A stretch of 64,000 nucleotides of DNA from AP-15 sp963716115 (lineage in GTDB: Bacteria > Pseudomonadota > Alphaproteobacteria > ATCC43930 > CGMCC-115725), in NCBI GenBank assembly GCA_963716115.1, contig CAVQSZ010000027.1, positions 71,658 through 135,657 on the forward strand. The letters run 5' to 3'. The translations under genes were made by a program, and so were the position numbers. Positions 21,134 through 30,286 of this stretch are shown in pieces; within the stretch, counting starts at the first letter, position 1, and each line of letters opens with the position of its first letter. The notes under the pieces are model-generated. The model did not search any database. It saw only the letters and a list, made by a program, of their open reading frames with translations, and was not told the DNA's origin.

Positions 21134-22144
21134 ATGCGCGAACCGGTAGGATATTCAGTCATTGGACGCGCCGCCGCCGCGGTTGCGGCGCTGTGGTTTT
21201 GCGGCGCCGGAGCGGCGTGGGCGGGCGGGGCCGGCGAGTCGGTCGGGCCTCTCCAGAAGGTATTGGACAATACCTGCACAATGGTAGGCATATTGAGCTG
21301 CCCGCAATTGCCGACGACCAACCAGCTGATTGTCGAGATCGCCGCGCTGACCGGCGCGACTCCGAGCGAGGTGCGGGCCGACGCGCTGCCCGGGACCCGG
21401 CCGATCAACCCTCTGGGGGCGGTCGACGGGGGCACCCGGGGCGGCGTCGTCCAGCCGCTCGCCTTTATCAGCGCGGCGAACAAGCTGACGCCGCCGATCC
21501 CGACGCAACCCAACAACCCGGCGGCGAACTCCTTTATCTCGGCGAGCTTGTCCGGGGGGACGATGAACTTCAGCTTCGACTACCTGCCGCGGACGAACCC
21601 GGTGTTCGCCGCGGGCCAGGATGTCGGCGACATCGCCTTGCCGTTCGAGGTCGCCGACGCCCATGGCAAGCCCGTGCGCGACGTTTCGGGGGTGCTCCAG
21701 ATCCGGGGAACCGGCGGGACCGCGGTGACGACCAGCGTCGTCGGCGACTTCCTGGGGTCGACCCGGGACTTTTCGCTCGCCGATCTCGGGATGACCTTTT
21801 CGCTTGAGGTGAGCAGCGCCAAGGGCGCGGTCTTCGACGTGGGCGCGCCGCTGCTGATTGATGCGAACCTCGCGCCCGGCTATGATTTCAGCGCCCCCGG
21901 GTTCGAGCTCGCGCCGGGCCTGTTCGAGGGGATCGATCCGGTCGCGACCTTTCTGACCGCGAATTTCGTCAACAACGCCAATGATCCGCGCGCCGTCAAC
22001 GCGGATCTGGCGGCGGGCGGCAACAGCGATACCGTGCTGTCGTCGCCGGGGCTGCCGGAACCGTCGAGCCTGGCGCTGCTCGCAAGCGGTTTTGCCTGGC
22101 TTGGGCTGGCCTCCCTGCGGCGGCGGCGGCGCGCCCGCGCCTAG
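21134..22144 (+). CDS. Secreted protein with PEP-CTERM sorting signal
   Basis: 336 residues. An N-terminal signal peptide (basic MREPVGYSVIGR, hydrophobic core, cleavage around AAWA-GG near residue 30) exports it. The C-terminus LPEPSSLALLASG, a hydrophobic segment, and then RRRRRARA is a textbook PEP-CTERM signal, recognised by an exosortase in Gram-negative bacteria that make exopolysaccharide or biofilm. The middle is Gly/Ala/Asn-rich and beta-prone with no domain I recognise. The ATG follows AGGAGACGCCG. No exosortase gene is in the window; the CapD-like gene at 49025 would fit the polysaccharide side. The upstream gap of about 245 bases from 20889 is AT-richer and holds no gene. Confidence 0.8.
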   Translation: MREPVGYSVIGRAAAAVAALWFCGAGAAWAGGAGESVGPLQKVLDNTCTMVGILSCPQLPTTNQLIVEIAALTGATPSEVRADALPGTRPINPLGAVDGGTRGGVVQPLAFISAANKLTPPIPTQPNNPAANSFISASLSGGTMNFSFDYLPRTNPVFAAGQDVGDIALPFEVADAHGKPVRDVSGVLQIRGTGGTAVTTSVVGDFLGSTRDFSLADLGMTFSLEVSSAKGAVFDVGAPLLIDANLAPGYDFSAPGFELAPGLFEGIDPVATFLTANFVNNANDPRAVNADLAAGGNSDTVLSSPGLPEPSSLALLASGFAWLGLASLRRRRRARA

Positions 22145-22174
22145 ACGCAGGCCCCCGCGCGTCGGCGCGCCAGC

Positions 22175-22960
22175 GTGATCCTGGTCGCGATTTTCGGCAG
22201 CCTTCTCGTCGTCGGGCTGTGCGAGTTCTGCCGGCCGCGGCGGCGGCGCGAGTTCCCCGCCACCCGGCGAAGGCTGGCAAATATCGGCTTTTGGATCGTC
22301 AACCTGCTGATCGGCGCCTTTTTCGTGGCCCCGGCGGCGGCCGACCGGGCAAGGCTCGGGGCGCTGCTGGGCGTCGGCCTTCCCGGCTGGCCGATCGCCG
22401 ACACCGGGTTGTCCCTGCTGGCCGGCTTTCTGCTGCTCGATCTGCTGCGCTACGCGGTCCATCGATGCGAGCACGCGGTCCCCCTGCTGTGGCGGTTTCA
22501 CGCGCTGCACCATTCGGACCCCGACGTCGATGTGACGACCGCGGTGCGCCACCATCCGATCGAGTATCTTCTGGCCTCGGCCTTCTACTGGGCAGTTATC
22601 GCCGCGCTCGGCATCCCGGCCCTCGTCGCGCTGACCCACGGGTTGGCGGTCTTCGCCGCGGCCGCGGTCCAGCACGGCAACATCCGCCTGCCGCAAGCGG
22701 TGGAGCGCTGGCTCCAGCCGGTGCTGATGACGACCGACCTGCACCGCGTCCACCATTCGATCTCGCCGGCCGAGGCGAACGCGAATTATGGCGCGGTGCT
22801 GTCGGTTTGGGACCGGCTGTTCGGCACCTGCGTGCGGATCACGACCAGCCGGCACGCCGAGCTCGTTTTTGGCGTTCGCGAGCTGCCGCGGCGCGATTGC
22901 CTCAGGCCGTCGGCAATGATGCTGACGCCGTGGCGGCTGGCGCGGCCGACCGGCGGCTGA
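22175..22960 (+). CDS. Sterol desaturase/fatty acid hydroxylase family membrane protein
   Basis: About 261 residues with four or so hydrophobic segments and the His-box pattern of the fatty acid hydroxylase superfamily: HRCEH near residue 96, HALHHSD near 109, RHHPIE near 124 and LHRVHHS near 190. These histidines bind a di-iron centre that hydroxylates or desaturates lipid substrates at the membrane. The GTG at 22175 starts just after the PEP-CTERM gene on the same strand. The lipid substrate cannot be told. No cytochrome b5 or reductase domain is fused. Confidence 0.82.
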   Translation: MILVAIFGSLLVVGLCEFCRPRRRREFPATRRRLANIGFWIVNLLIGAFFVAPAAADRARLGALLGVGLPGWPIADTGLSLLAGFLLLDLLRYAVHRCEHAVPLLWRFHALHHSDPDVDVTTAVRHHPIEYLLASAFYWAVIAALGIPALVALTHGLAVFAAAAVQHGNIRLPQAVERWLQPVLMTTDLHRVHHSISPAEANANYGAVLSVWDRLFGTCVRITTSRHAELVFGVRELPRRDCLRPSAMMLTPWRLARPTGG

Positions 22961-22970
22961 GCGGCTGGAG

Positions 22971-23350
22971 AGAGCGTGATCCCGTGAGGCTGAACCGGAT
23001 GGCTCCCGCTGTCCCGTGGGCCTTCAGCCCACGGACTTGATCTGTGGGGAAAGCCGGGACCCAGGCCGACCGCAGGCGCGCTCGCTTCTCCTGTTCGTTC
23101 GTCGACCGATCAAAGTAAACCCAAGCAGGCGGCCGAGTGGTGGAAAGGTGGGTCCCGGCATTCGCCGGGACAGGGGAAAGAGGCAACGGCCGCTCGATCT
23201 GATCGGATCGTGCTTTAGAGCGGTTTTCGACCGAGGCGACGCACCCGGCACGCGTCACCCCCATCCCGACCCGCCCCCATCGAGGGGGCGGGAGCGGATA
23301 GTGAGGCCCTCCCCTTGATGGGAGCGGGTTTGGGAGGGGTGGGAGCCGTT
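22971..23350. repeat. Long interspersed repeat, inverted copy at 30287-30542
   Basis: Bases 22971 to about 23205 match the reverse complement of 30287-30542 closely, including a GTGGGCCTTCAGCCCAC stem and the GCGGCCGAGTGG core. The rest up to 23350 is GC-rich palindromic DNA with no supportable gene. The element carries no transposase. Confidence 0.7.
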
Positions 23351-23998
23351 CTAAAAGGCGCGCGCGGTGGTGCCGGTCAGCATGTCGGCCTTGCGGTTGA
23401 GCGCGGCGATCAGGCCGTCGACGCCCTGGCTCCTCAGGATCGCCGCGAACTCGGAGCGGCGGGTCGCCAGCTCGCTGATCGCGCCGTCGAGGTAGATGTC
23501 GGAGATCAGCCAGGTGTCGCCGCTGCGGCGCATCAGGTAGTCGACCTTGACCGGCTCGCCATTGGCCTTGACGATCTGGCTGCGGACCATCAGCCCGGCG
23601 GCGGCCGGCTGCTCGCCGGTCACTTCGAGCTTCTGCCCGGCATAGGCGTCGAAGCGGTCGGCGTAGATCGCCGAGATATAGCGGCCGAAGCTCTCGGTCA
23701 CCTGCTGCCGCTGCGCCTCGGTCAGGCCGGCCCAGGTCGGGCCGACCGACAGCCTGGCCATCGACGGGATGTCGAAGCTGCGGCGAACCACCGGCTCGAT
23801 CTGGGCGAAGCGGCCGCTTTGCCCGAGGACGCGGCCGTTCTTCATCGCGCCGAGCAGCGTGTCGTAGAGGTTCTGGACCACCTGGCCGCCGCCCGCCGGC
23901 GCGGCGGCGGTCTGCTGCGGCAGGGCGGCGAGCGCGAGGATCGCGGCGAAGCCCGCAGCCCTGCACGCCCGGCTGTGCGATATCAATGACTTGATCAT
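23351..23998 (-). CDS. MlaC/Ttg2D-family periplasmic phospholipid-binding protein
   Basis: 215 residues with a signal peptide (basic start, hydrophobic AAGFAAILALAALPQ, cleavage near TAAA-PAGG). The mature part matches the MlaC/toluene-tolerance family: NLYDTLLGAMKNG, SFDIPSMARLSVGPTW, FGRYISAIYADRFDAYAG, VDYLMRRSGDTWLISDIYLDG. These proteins carry phospholipids between the outer membrane and an inner-membrane Mce transporter, or in some alphaproteobacteria act with hopanoid genes (HpnM). No mla or hpn genes are alongside, so the exact pathway is open. The ATG at 23998 follows GAGATCCGAGCC. It is divergent from ftsH. Confidence 0.83.
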   Translation of the reverse strand: MIKSLISHSRACRAAGFAAILALAALPQQTAAAPAGGGQVVQNLYDTLLGAMKNGRVLGQSGRFAQIEPVVRRSFDIPSMARLSVGPTWAGLTEAQRQQVTESFGRYISAIYADRFDAYAGQKLEVTGEQPAAAGLMVRSQIVKANGEPVKVDYLMRRSGDTWLISDIYLDGAISELATRRSEFAAILRSQGVDGLIAALNRKADMLTGTTARAF

Positions 23999-24238
23999 GG
24001 CTCGGATCTCAACAGAAGTCTCCCGCGTAGGTAAGTGCGCGCAGCTTTGCAGCATTCAAGCGCATAGCTGCGCTGCACGGATTTCATTCGAATGCCACGG
24101 CCGTGGCCTTGCGCCTTGGCCGGGGCGCGCCCACGCGGGCCGCTGCAGGCTGGCGCCGTCGGCTTAAGAAAGCATTGACGCGGCGCGGAACGGGCGTTGC
24201 TTTATCGCGGCGTCGCCCGATTTCTCGATAACGCCCGT

Positions 24239-24276
24239 TTTCCGGGCCCCGATTTCCGGGCCCCGGTTTCCGGGCG
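24239..24276. repeat. Short tandem repeat upstream of ftsH
   Basis: A 14-base unit TTTCCGGGCCCCGA/G occurs twice in tandem, and a third, partial copy (TTTCCGGGCG) follows. It ends about 30 bases before the ftsH start. Just upstream, CGGGCGTT near 24190 pairs with AACGCCCG near 24230. These could form hairpins in the ftsH leader. Confidence 0.55.
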
Positions 24277-24305
24277 ACGATCGGGTGCGCGAGGGAGAGC
24301 CGGCC

Positions 24306-26210
24306 ATGGACAGCGCGGACAAGAAAGTTCACATCCATTTCTGGTACGTGATCGCGGCCGTGCTCGGCATGCTGCTGATACAGAGCCTTTATCTGGACAG
24401 CACCCGGAACACGCCGATCCCGTACAGCCAGTTCCAGACCCTGCTCAATGCGGGCAAGGTCGCCGAGATCGCGATCGCGCAGAACTACATCACCGGCTCG
24501 CTCAAGGAGGCCCAGCCGGACGGGATGAAGAACTTCGTCACCACCCGGGTCGACCCCGATCTCGCGCAAAGCCTCGACAAGCACGGCGTCGTCTACAGCG
24601 GCGTCGTCGAGAACCATATCATCCGCGACCTGTTGTCCTGGATCCTGCCGGCGATCTTCTTTGTCGGCATCTGGATGTTCGCGATCCGGCGGCTGGGGCA
24701 GGGCGGCGGCGGGCTCGGCGGGCTGATGCAGATCGGCAAGAGCCGGGCCAAGATCTATGTCGAAAAGGAAACCAAGGTCACCTTCGCCGATGTCGCCGGG
24801 GTCGAGGAGGCCAAGGACGAGCTGGTCGAGATCGTCAATTTCCTGAAGGACCCGGCGACCTACGGCCGGCTCGGCGGGCGCCCGCCAAAGGGCGTGCTGC
24901 TGGTCGGCCCGCCGGGGACCGGCAAGACCTTGCTCGCCCGCGCCGTCGCCGGCGAGGCCGGGGTGCCGTTCTTCTCGATCTCGGGCTCGGAATTCGTCGA
25001 GATGTTCGTCGGTGTCGGCGCGGCGCGGGTGCGCGACCTGTTCGAGCAGGCGCGCCAGCACGCGCCGGCGATCATCTTCATCGACGAGCTCGACGCGCTC
25101 GGCCGCGCCCGCGGCGCCTTTGGCGGCGGCGGCCACGACGAGAAGGACCAGACCCTGAACCAGCTCCTGGCCGAGCTCGACGGCTTCGACCCGTCGAGCG
25201 GGCTTGTGCTGCTGGCGGCGACCAACCGGCCCGAGATCCTCGACCCGGCGTTGCTGCGCGCCGGCCGCTTCGACCGCCAGGTGCTGGTCGACCGGCCGGA
25301 CAAGCGGGGCCGCGAGCAGATCCTGGCGGTGCATCTGAAAAAATCGAAGCTCGGGGCCGATGTGAACGCGGAGCAGATCGCGGCGCTGACGCCGGGGTTT
25401 ACCGGCGCCGATCTGGCGAACCTGGTCAACGAGGCGACCTTGCTCGCCACCCGGCGGGGCGCCGCCGGCGTCGTCATGGACGATTTCAACAACGCGATCG
25501 AGCGCATCGTCGCCGGCTTGGAAAAGCGCAACCGGTTGCTCAACCCGATGGAGCGGCGCGTCGTCGCCTATCACGAGCTCGGCCACGCCATCGTCGGGCT
25601 GGCCCTGCCCGGCATGGACACGGTGCACAAGGTGTCGATCATCCCGCGCGGGGTCGGCGCCCTCGGCTACACGATCCAGCGGCCGACCGAGGACCGCTAC
25701 CTGATGACCCGCGCCGAGCTCGGGTACAAGATGGCGGCGCTCTTGGGCGGCCGCGCGGCCGAGCGGCTGGTCTTCGCCGAGATCTCGACCGGGGCCGCCG
25801 ACGACCTCGCCCGCGTCACCGACATCGCCCGCGCCATGGTCTTGCGCTACGGCATGAGCGAGGCGCTCGGCAACGTCACCTACGACCGCGAGCGCTCGCC
25901 GTTCCTGCAAGGGAATTTCCCGATGCCGCAGGAGCGCGCCTACAGCGAAGGGACGGCCGAGGCCGTCGACGGCGCGGTGCGCGAGCTGGTCGACGGCGCC
26001 TTCGCGCAGGCCTACGCCATCCTGCAGCAGAACCGCGCGCTGCTCGACCGCACCGCGGCGGCGTTGCTCGAAACCGAGACCCTGAACGAGCCCGAGATCG
26101 AGCGGCTGAAGCGCGAGATCGCGGCGGTCCCGGCGCTGCCGCCGCCAGCGGGCGAGGCCGGCGCCCCCGCCCCCGAGCGCGCGCCGGAGCCGGCGCCGAG
26201 CCCGGCCTGA
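24306..26210 (+). CDS. ftsH: ATP-dependent zinc metalloprotease FtsH
   Basis: Membrane-anchored AAA+ protease of 634 residues. Transmembrane helices are near residues 12-30 and 108-126 with the periplasmic loop between. The AAA module has Walker A GPPGTGKT at 201-208, Walker B IIFIDELDA, and the SRH with ATNRPEILDPALLRAGRFDRQ. The zinc site is HELGH near residue 425, with the third ligand in the usual helix downstream. The Ala/Pro/Glu-rich tail is long and variable. It is not next to tilS, where the housekeeping ftsH usually sits in this class, so it may be a second copy; that is inference. The ATG at 24306 follows GGGAGAGCCGGCC. Confidence 0.95.
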   Translation: MDSADKKVHIHFWYVIAAVLGMLLIQSLYLDSTRNTPIPYSQFQTLLNAGKVAEIAIAQNYITGSLKEAQPDGMKNFVTTRVDPDLAQSLDKHGVVYSGVVENHIIRDLLSWILPAIFFVGIWMFAIRRLGQGGGGLGGLMQIGKSRAKIYVEKETKVTFADVAGVEEAKDELVEIVNFLKDPATYGRLGGRPPKGVLLVGPPGTGKTLLARAVAGEAGVPFFSISGSEFVEMFVGVGAARVRDLFEQARQHAPAIIFIDELDALGRARGAFGGGGHDEKDQTLNQLLAELDGFDPSSGLVLLAATNRPEILDPALLRAGRFDRQVLVDRPDKRGREQILAVHLKKSKLGADVNAEQIAALTPGFTGADLANLVNEATLLATRRGAAGVVMDDFNNAIERIVAGLEKRNRLLNPMERRVVAYHELGHAIVGLALPGMDTVHKVSIIPRGVGALGYTIQRPTEDRYLMTRAELGYKMAALLGGRAAERLVFAEISTGAADDLARVTDIARAMVLRYGMSEALGNVTYDRERSPFLQGNFPMPQERAYSEGTAEAVDGAVRELVDGAFAQAYAILQQNRALLDRTAAALLETETLNEPEIERLKREIAAVPALPPPAGEAGAPAPERAPEPAPSPA

Positions 26211-26236
26211 CGCCGGCGGCTCAACGAAGGGCGGGC

Positions 26237-26250
26237 CCCGGCGCGCCGGG
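26237..26250. terminator. GC palindrome between convergent ftsH and mmgE/prpD genes
   Basis: CCCGGCGCGCCGGG is a perfect 14-base palindrome in the 48-base gap between the two convergent stop codons. It could form a hairpin serving both genes, but there is no T-run, so an intrinsic terminator is only a possibility. Confidence 0.3.
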
Positions 26251-26258
26251 TCGGGCGA

Positions 26259-27614
26259 TCACCGGCGGCCGTGGCGGCGCAGCAGCGCGGTCAGGTCATC
26301 GAGGCTGCGCCAGCGCTCGGCGTCGTCGACGGCGCGCTCGACCGCGACAGCCCCCTCCGGGGTCAGCGCGGCCTCGGCGAGCTCGCGAAACTTCGCGCGG
26401 ATTTCCGAGTCGGCGAAGGGGTCCTGGAAATCGCCGCGATGGCTGTCGCAAGCCCGGGTTGCGCTGCGGCCGTCGGTCAGGCTCACGGTCACCCGCGCCG
26501 GCCGCAGCCGCGGCGCCAAGGCGCTCATCGCCGGGTCTTCGGCGATATGCACGCGGTGGCGCAGCGCCGCGATCGTGGGGTCCGCCAGAGCCGTGTCGTC
26601 GAGCGCGGCAAACCCGGCCCCGCCTCTGACCGCCATCGTCGCCGCGGCGTGCGGCAGCGAGTATTTGGACGCGAAATAATTGGGCGGGTCCGGGTTGCGC
26701 ATGACCGAGGCGAAACGATAGGTCGAGACCTCGATGCGCTCGATCTGGTCGGGCCGCGGGCGCAGCTCGGCCAGCGCCCCGGCGAGGCAGTCGAGCGCCG
26801 GGTGGATCGGGTTGCAGCAGGCGTAGAGGCGGAAGTAGTTGCGGGTGATCTCCCACCGCCGGCCGAGCTCGTCGAGCGCGGGCTCGGCGGTGAAGCCGCC
26901 GCCGACCAGCTGGCTCAGCGCCTCCTCGATCGCGTCCGGCTGCGCCTCGAACCCGGCCAGCGCCAGCTCGGGGGCCAGCGCCGCGGCGAAGCCGCTCATG
27001 CCGCCGGCGACGTTGAGCGCGGTGGCGCCCGCGACCGCGTTCGTATAGCTCGGCGTCAGCATCAGGGTCGCGGCGATGCGCATCGCGCGGCTGACCCCGG
27101 CCGCGTCGAGGCCGCGCAGGCGGGCGCCGGCCGCGGCGGCGGCCAGCAGCGGCACCTGGCCGTTCTGATGCGCCAACGGGCGCGGCGTGAACCCGGCCGA
27201 AATCCGGGCGGCGACATCGTAGCCGAGCACAAAGGCGGCCAGCGCCTCGGCGCCGGAGCTGCGGGCCTGCTCGCCGACCGCCAGCACGCCCGGCAGCACC
27301 TGCATCGCCGCCTGGCCCGAGACAAAGCGCAGCCCCTCGCACAGCTCGATCGAGCGCCCGGCGACGCCGTTTATGAGCGCCGCGGTGCGCGGGTCCTGCG
27401 CCGGCCAGCCGCGGGCGTAGACCGTGGCCCCAGTGCCGGCGCCGCCGGCCAGCCGCTCGCGCAATTGCCGCACCTCGGGCCGCTCCGAGCCCGCCAGGAT
27501 CACCCCCAGCGTGTCGAGCAGCACCAGCTTTGCGTGCCGCTGCACCGGCTCGGGAATGTCCTGCCACCGCGTCTCCGCGACAAACTGCGCCAAGCGTTCG
27601 ATCTGTCGGCCCAT
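26259..27614 (-). CDS. MmgE/PrpD family protein
   Basis: 451 residues of the MmgE/PrpD (2-methylcitrate dehydratase-like) family. Seen are the N-terminal helical domain start LAQFVAETRWQDIPEPV, VLLDTLGVILAGS near residue 32, ALINGVAGRSIEL, GYDVAARISAGF, and the C-terminal lid with HPALDCLAGAL and KYSLPHAAATMAV. Family members dehydrate 2-methylcitrate or act on related tricarboxylic or itaconate-like acids. No prpB, prpC or CoA-transferase is nearby, so the substrate cannot be given. The ATG at 27614 follows AAAGGATCGG. Confidence 0.82.
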   Translation of the reverse strand: MGRQIERLAQFVAETRWQDIPEPVQRHAKLVLLDTLGVILAGSERPEVRQLRERLAGGAGTGATVYARGWPAQDPRTAALINGVAGRSIELCEGLRFVSGQAAMQVLPGVLAVGEQARSSGAEALAAFVLGYDVAARISAGFTPRPLAHQNGQVPLLAAAAAGARLRGLDAAGVSRAMRIAATLMLTPSYTNAVAGATALNVAGGMSGFAAALAPELALAGFEAQPDAIEEALSQLVGGGFTAEPALDELGRRWEITRNYFRLYACCNPIHPALDCLAGALAELRPRPDQIERIEVSTYRFASVMRNPDPPNYFASKYSLPHAAATMAVRGGAGFAALDDTALADPTIAALRHRVHIAEDPAMSALAPRLRPARVTVSLTDGRSATRACDSHRGDFQDPFADSEIRAKFRELAEAALTPEGAVAVERAVDDAERWRSLDDLTALLRRHGRR

Positions 27615-28419
27615 CGCGTTCCGATCCTTTCTGAGTGTCCGACCTGAAATGGATATCGTCGCCCCGTGCGCCTTCAGCCCACGGGCTTGTCCCGTGGGGA
27701 AAGCGGGGGTCCAGGGCCTGCCCCTGGCATGAACAGGGGGAACCGTTCGAGCCCTCGGAGCCCTGGGTTCCCGCTTTCGCGGGAACGACAAGTAAACTAT
27801 CGACATGTAAAGTCGTACTCAAATCTGGTGTCAAAATACCGCGCGGCTCAAGACGCGCGGCATCTCCCGCGGGCAGCCGGGACGAGCGGACGGCGCCGTA
27901 GCCGCCAGCGCCTGCTCCGCCTGTTTTATCCGGTCGAGATCAGGTGTCGCCGACCTCCGTCAGAGCAACCAGCGCCCGCTCGCCGACGCTGAATGACCGC
28001 CGGAATACAATGCGATTATGGCAATCGCATGATCACGAGCGCAGGAACGGGCCGCAAGGCGAGCGGGTCTTGCTCGGCCCGCGGTCGCGGGGCGCCAAGC
28101 GGCCACCTGTGGCTGACGATAACCTTAAACGAATTATTTTCAAGTATCTCGTTAAGCGCTTGGACATAAAAAAGCCCTGATGGGCCAACTTGACCGTTCG
28201 GCAATTTCGGAGCACGGTTGAGCGTCGACAGCCAGCTGCGTTTCCTGCAACCCTCTGGGGGGTAAGGATGCGTATACAGCTCTATATCCGACAAAAGTAT
28301 CCTCGAATGCCGCGCATCGGGCTGCATTCGAGATCGGCCGCTTCGGCGGAATTACCAAACTGACTTTCAACAAATACTTATCCTTTGCTTTTGGCAAGGG
28401 AATGGGAGGAGACCGCGCC
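27615..28419. repeat. Gene-poor region with an inverted-repeat partner of 30838-31005
   Basis: About 800 bases without a supportable gene. Bases 27632 to about 27785 match the reverse complement of 30838-31005. The part near 27780-27830 (a TCGTTCCCGC-type stem and a GTCGTACTC box) matches 30551-30600 inverted. From about 27900 to 28400 the DNA is markedly AT-richer than its surroundings and shows only short open frames on both strands. A GCCC-ATCA-GGGC stem followed by six T lies on the minus strand near 28160-28185 and could be a weak terminator. Confidence 0.55.
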
Positions 28420-30147
28420 ATGAAGCCCAATCGTTTGCGGACAGCCGTGCTGACGGCGGCTCCGCTTCTGACGCTGCCGGGCGTCGCCCTGGCGGCGAGC
28501 ACCGTGGCCAACCCGATCTGTGCGGCCGAAACCGCTCTGTTCGCCCCGGGGCATGGTCAGAACATCACCCTGCCGCGCGGCTTTACGGTCTCGGCGTTCG
28601 CCTCGGGCCTGAACATGCCGACCGGGATCGCGTTCCTCGGCAACAAGAACCGGTTCGAGGTTTACGTGCTCGAATCGGGACACGGCCTGCCCAGCCGATG
28701 CAACGAGCAATCGGACCCCAAGGTCGGCGGCGAATTTAACCCGAACAATCCGTTCACACCCGATATCAAGGTGTTCAATCACAACGGCAAGCTGCAACGC
28801 GTGCTGGGCAAGCCGAGCGCGCCCGGCGTCGGCTTTCAGACGGCGGGCCCGGCGGTCGACATCGCCTTCGAGCGTGGGCTCCAGGGCGGGCGGCTGTTCG
28901 CCACCGATTCCAACCAGGCGACCCACGCCCATAACGGCCAGAACAACAGCTCGCGCATTGTCACGGTCGACCCGATGACCGGACAGGTCGTCCCGTTCAT
29001 CACCGACCTGCCGACCGGCGACCATCCGACCGAGCAGCTCGCCTTCGACGGCAAATGGATCTACTGGTCGCAGGGCTCGACCACCAACAGCGGGGTCGTC
29101 GGCAAGGATAATGGCGGCGGCGCCAACCAGTCCGACATCCCCTGTCAGGACATCACCCTGAGCCAGAACACCTTCAGCTCGGGCGGCGGGGTGTTGACCA
29201 GCGGCTACTCGCCGTTCGGGACGACGAACCCCGGCGGCCACATCCCGGCCTTCTTCAACTCGTTCACCGGAAAGGTGCGCGAAGGGGTGTGCGACGGCGC
29301 CGTGCTGCGCGCGCGGCTGAACAACCCGAAGAAGATCGAGGCGTTCTCCTGGGGCTACCGCAACGGCTACGCGATCCGGTTCGCGCCTGACGATCATCCG
29401 TTGGCCGGCGGGCTGCTGGTCGGCGAGGACGGGCCCGACGAGCGCGGCGCAAGGCCCTCCAACGGCGCGCCGGACGTGCTCCAGCTGGCCCGCCAGAACA
29501 AGGACGGCACGCCCGATTATCACGGCTGGCCGGACCGGTTCGGGTTCCTGCCGTCGAGCCAGGCGGTGTTCAACCCGGTCGGCGGGCCGAGCGACGACGA
29601 CTGCAACCCGCCGGGGCCGCAATGCGTTCCGATCAGGAACGTGCTGGCGTTCCCGCCGCAGCCGATCACTGCGCCGTTGGCGATCGAAGCCGCCAACTCG
29701 TCGTTCACCGGCATCGATTTCGCGCCGAAATCGTTTGTCGGCGGCCCGGTCAGGCGCGGTGCTGCGCTCTATGCCCTCGAGGGCGATTTCGGCTTCTCGG
29801 CGCCGAACGCCACCGCGCCCGCGCCCGAGGTCGGGCACGAGATACGCTTGCTCAATTTCAACGAGGACGCGAGTGAGCCGCTGGCGCTGCAGTTCCGCAA
29901 TTTCGCCCGCAACGACACCGGCGACCAAGCCTTCATCAGCCCGACCAACACCGCCGGGTTCAACCGTCCGACCAATATCCGGTTCGGACCGGACGGCTGC
30001 GCCTACATCGCCGATTACGGCGCGGTGCGGGACGCCGGCGCCGACACCCATTTTGTCGACCCGGCCGACAGCCTGCTCGTCCAGATCCCCGGCACCGGCG
30101 TGATCTGGAAGATCTGCCGGAAAGGAAAAGAAAAAGAAGATGAATGA
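28420..30147 (+). CDS. Secreted sorbosone/sugar dehydrogenase-like beta-propeller protein
   Basis: 575 residues. The signal peptide covers about 1-26 (MKPNRLRT, hydrophobic core, VALA-AS). Propeller-like repeats follow, with LPRGFTVSAFASGLNMPTG near residue 50, GDHPTEQLAFDGKWIYWSQG near 205, EAFSWGYRNGYAIRFAP near 310 and NIRFGPDGCAYIADYGAV near 525. These are typical of the glucose/sorbosone dehydrogenase fold, often PQQ-dependent and periplasmic. Several cysteines are present. I do not see a heme CxxCH motif, and the substrate is unknown. The ATG at 28420 follows GGGAGGAGACC. It stands alone between repeat-filled gaps. Confidence 0.75.
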   Translation: MKPNRLRTAVLTAAPLLTLPGVALAASTVANPICAAETALFAPGHGQNITLPRGFTVSAFASGLNMPTGIAFLGNKNRFEVYVLESGHGLPSRCNEQSDPKVGGEFNPNNPFTPDIKVFNHNGKLQRVLGKPSAPGVGFQTAGPAVDIAFERGLQGGRLFATDSNQATHAHNGQNNSSRIVTVDPMTGQVVPFITDLPTGDHPTEQLAFDGKWIYWSQGSTTNSGVVGKDNGGGANQSDIPCQDITLSQNTFSSGGGVLTSGYSPFGTTNPGGHIPAFFNSFTGKVREGVCDGAVLRARLNNPKKIEAFSWGYRNGYAIRFAPDDHPLAGGLLVGEDGPDERGARPSNGAPDVLQLARQNKDGTPDYHGWPDRFGFLPSSQAVFNPVGGPSDDDCNPPGPQCVPIRNVLAFPPQPITAPLAIEAANSSFTGIDFAPKSFVGGPVRRGAALYALEGDFGFSAPNATAPAPEVGHEIRLLNFNEDASEPLALQFRNFARNDTGDQAFISPTNTAGFNRPTNIRFGPDGCAYIADYGAVRDAGADTHFVDPADSLLVQIPGTGVIWKICRKGKEKEDE

Positions 30148-30167
30148 GCCTTGCTGATTTTAAGGGA

Positions 30168-30275
30168 TTGTCATTGCGAGGAGCGCATCGCGCGACGAAG
30201 CAATCTCGACCGGACGAGCGATGTCGGCCCGGGATTGCTTCCCCGCGGGTCGAGCCCGCGGGTCGCAATGACAAT
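30168..30275. repeat. Interspersed repeat, direct copy at about 58060-58195
   Basis: Begins ATTGTCATTGCGAGGAGCGC and includes ACGAAGCAATCTCGACCGG, ending in the inverted CGCAATGACAAT. The same element appears in the same orientation at about 58060-58195. The ends are complementary, so the unit can fold into one long hairpin. This is a repeat type common in alphaproteobacterial intergenic DNA. Confidence 0.7.
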
Positions 30276-30286
30276 CGAGCACGGTT

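Noticed and set aside
28016..28327. Minus-strand small gene in the AT-rich gap before the sugar dehydrogenase gene
   Set aside because: No ribosome site and no recognisable family; open frames occur on both strands in this low-GC stretch.
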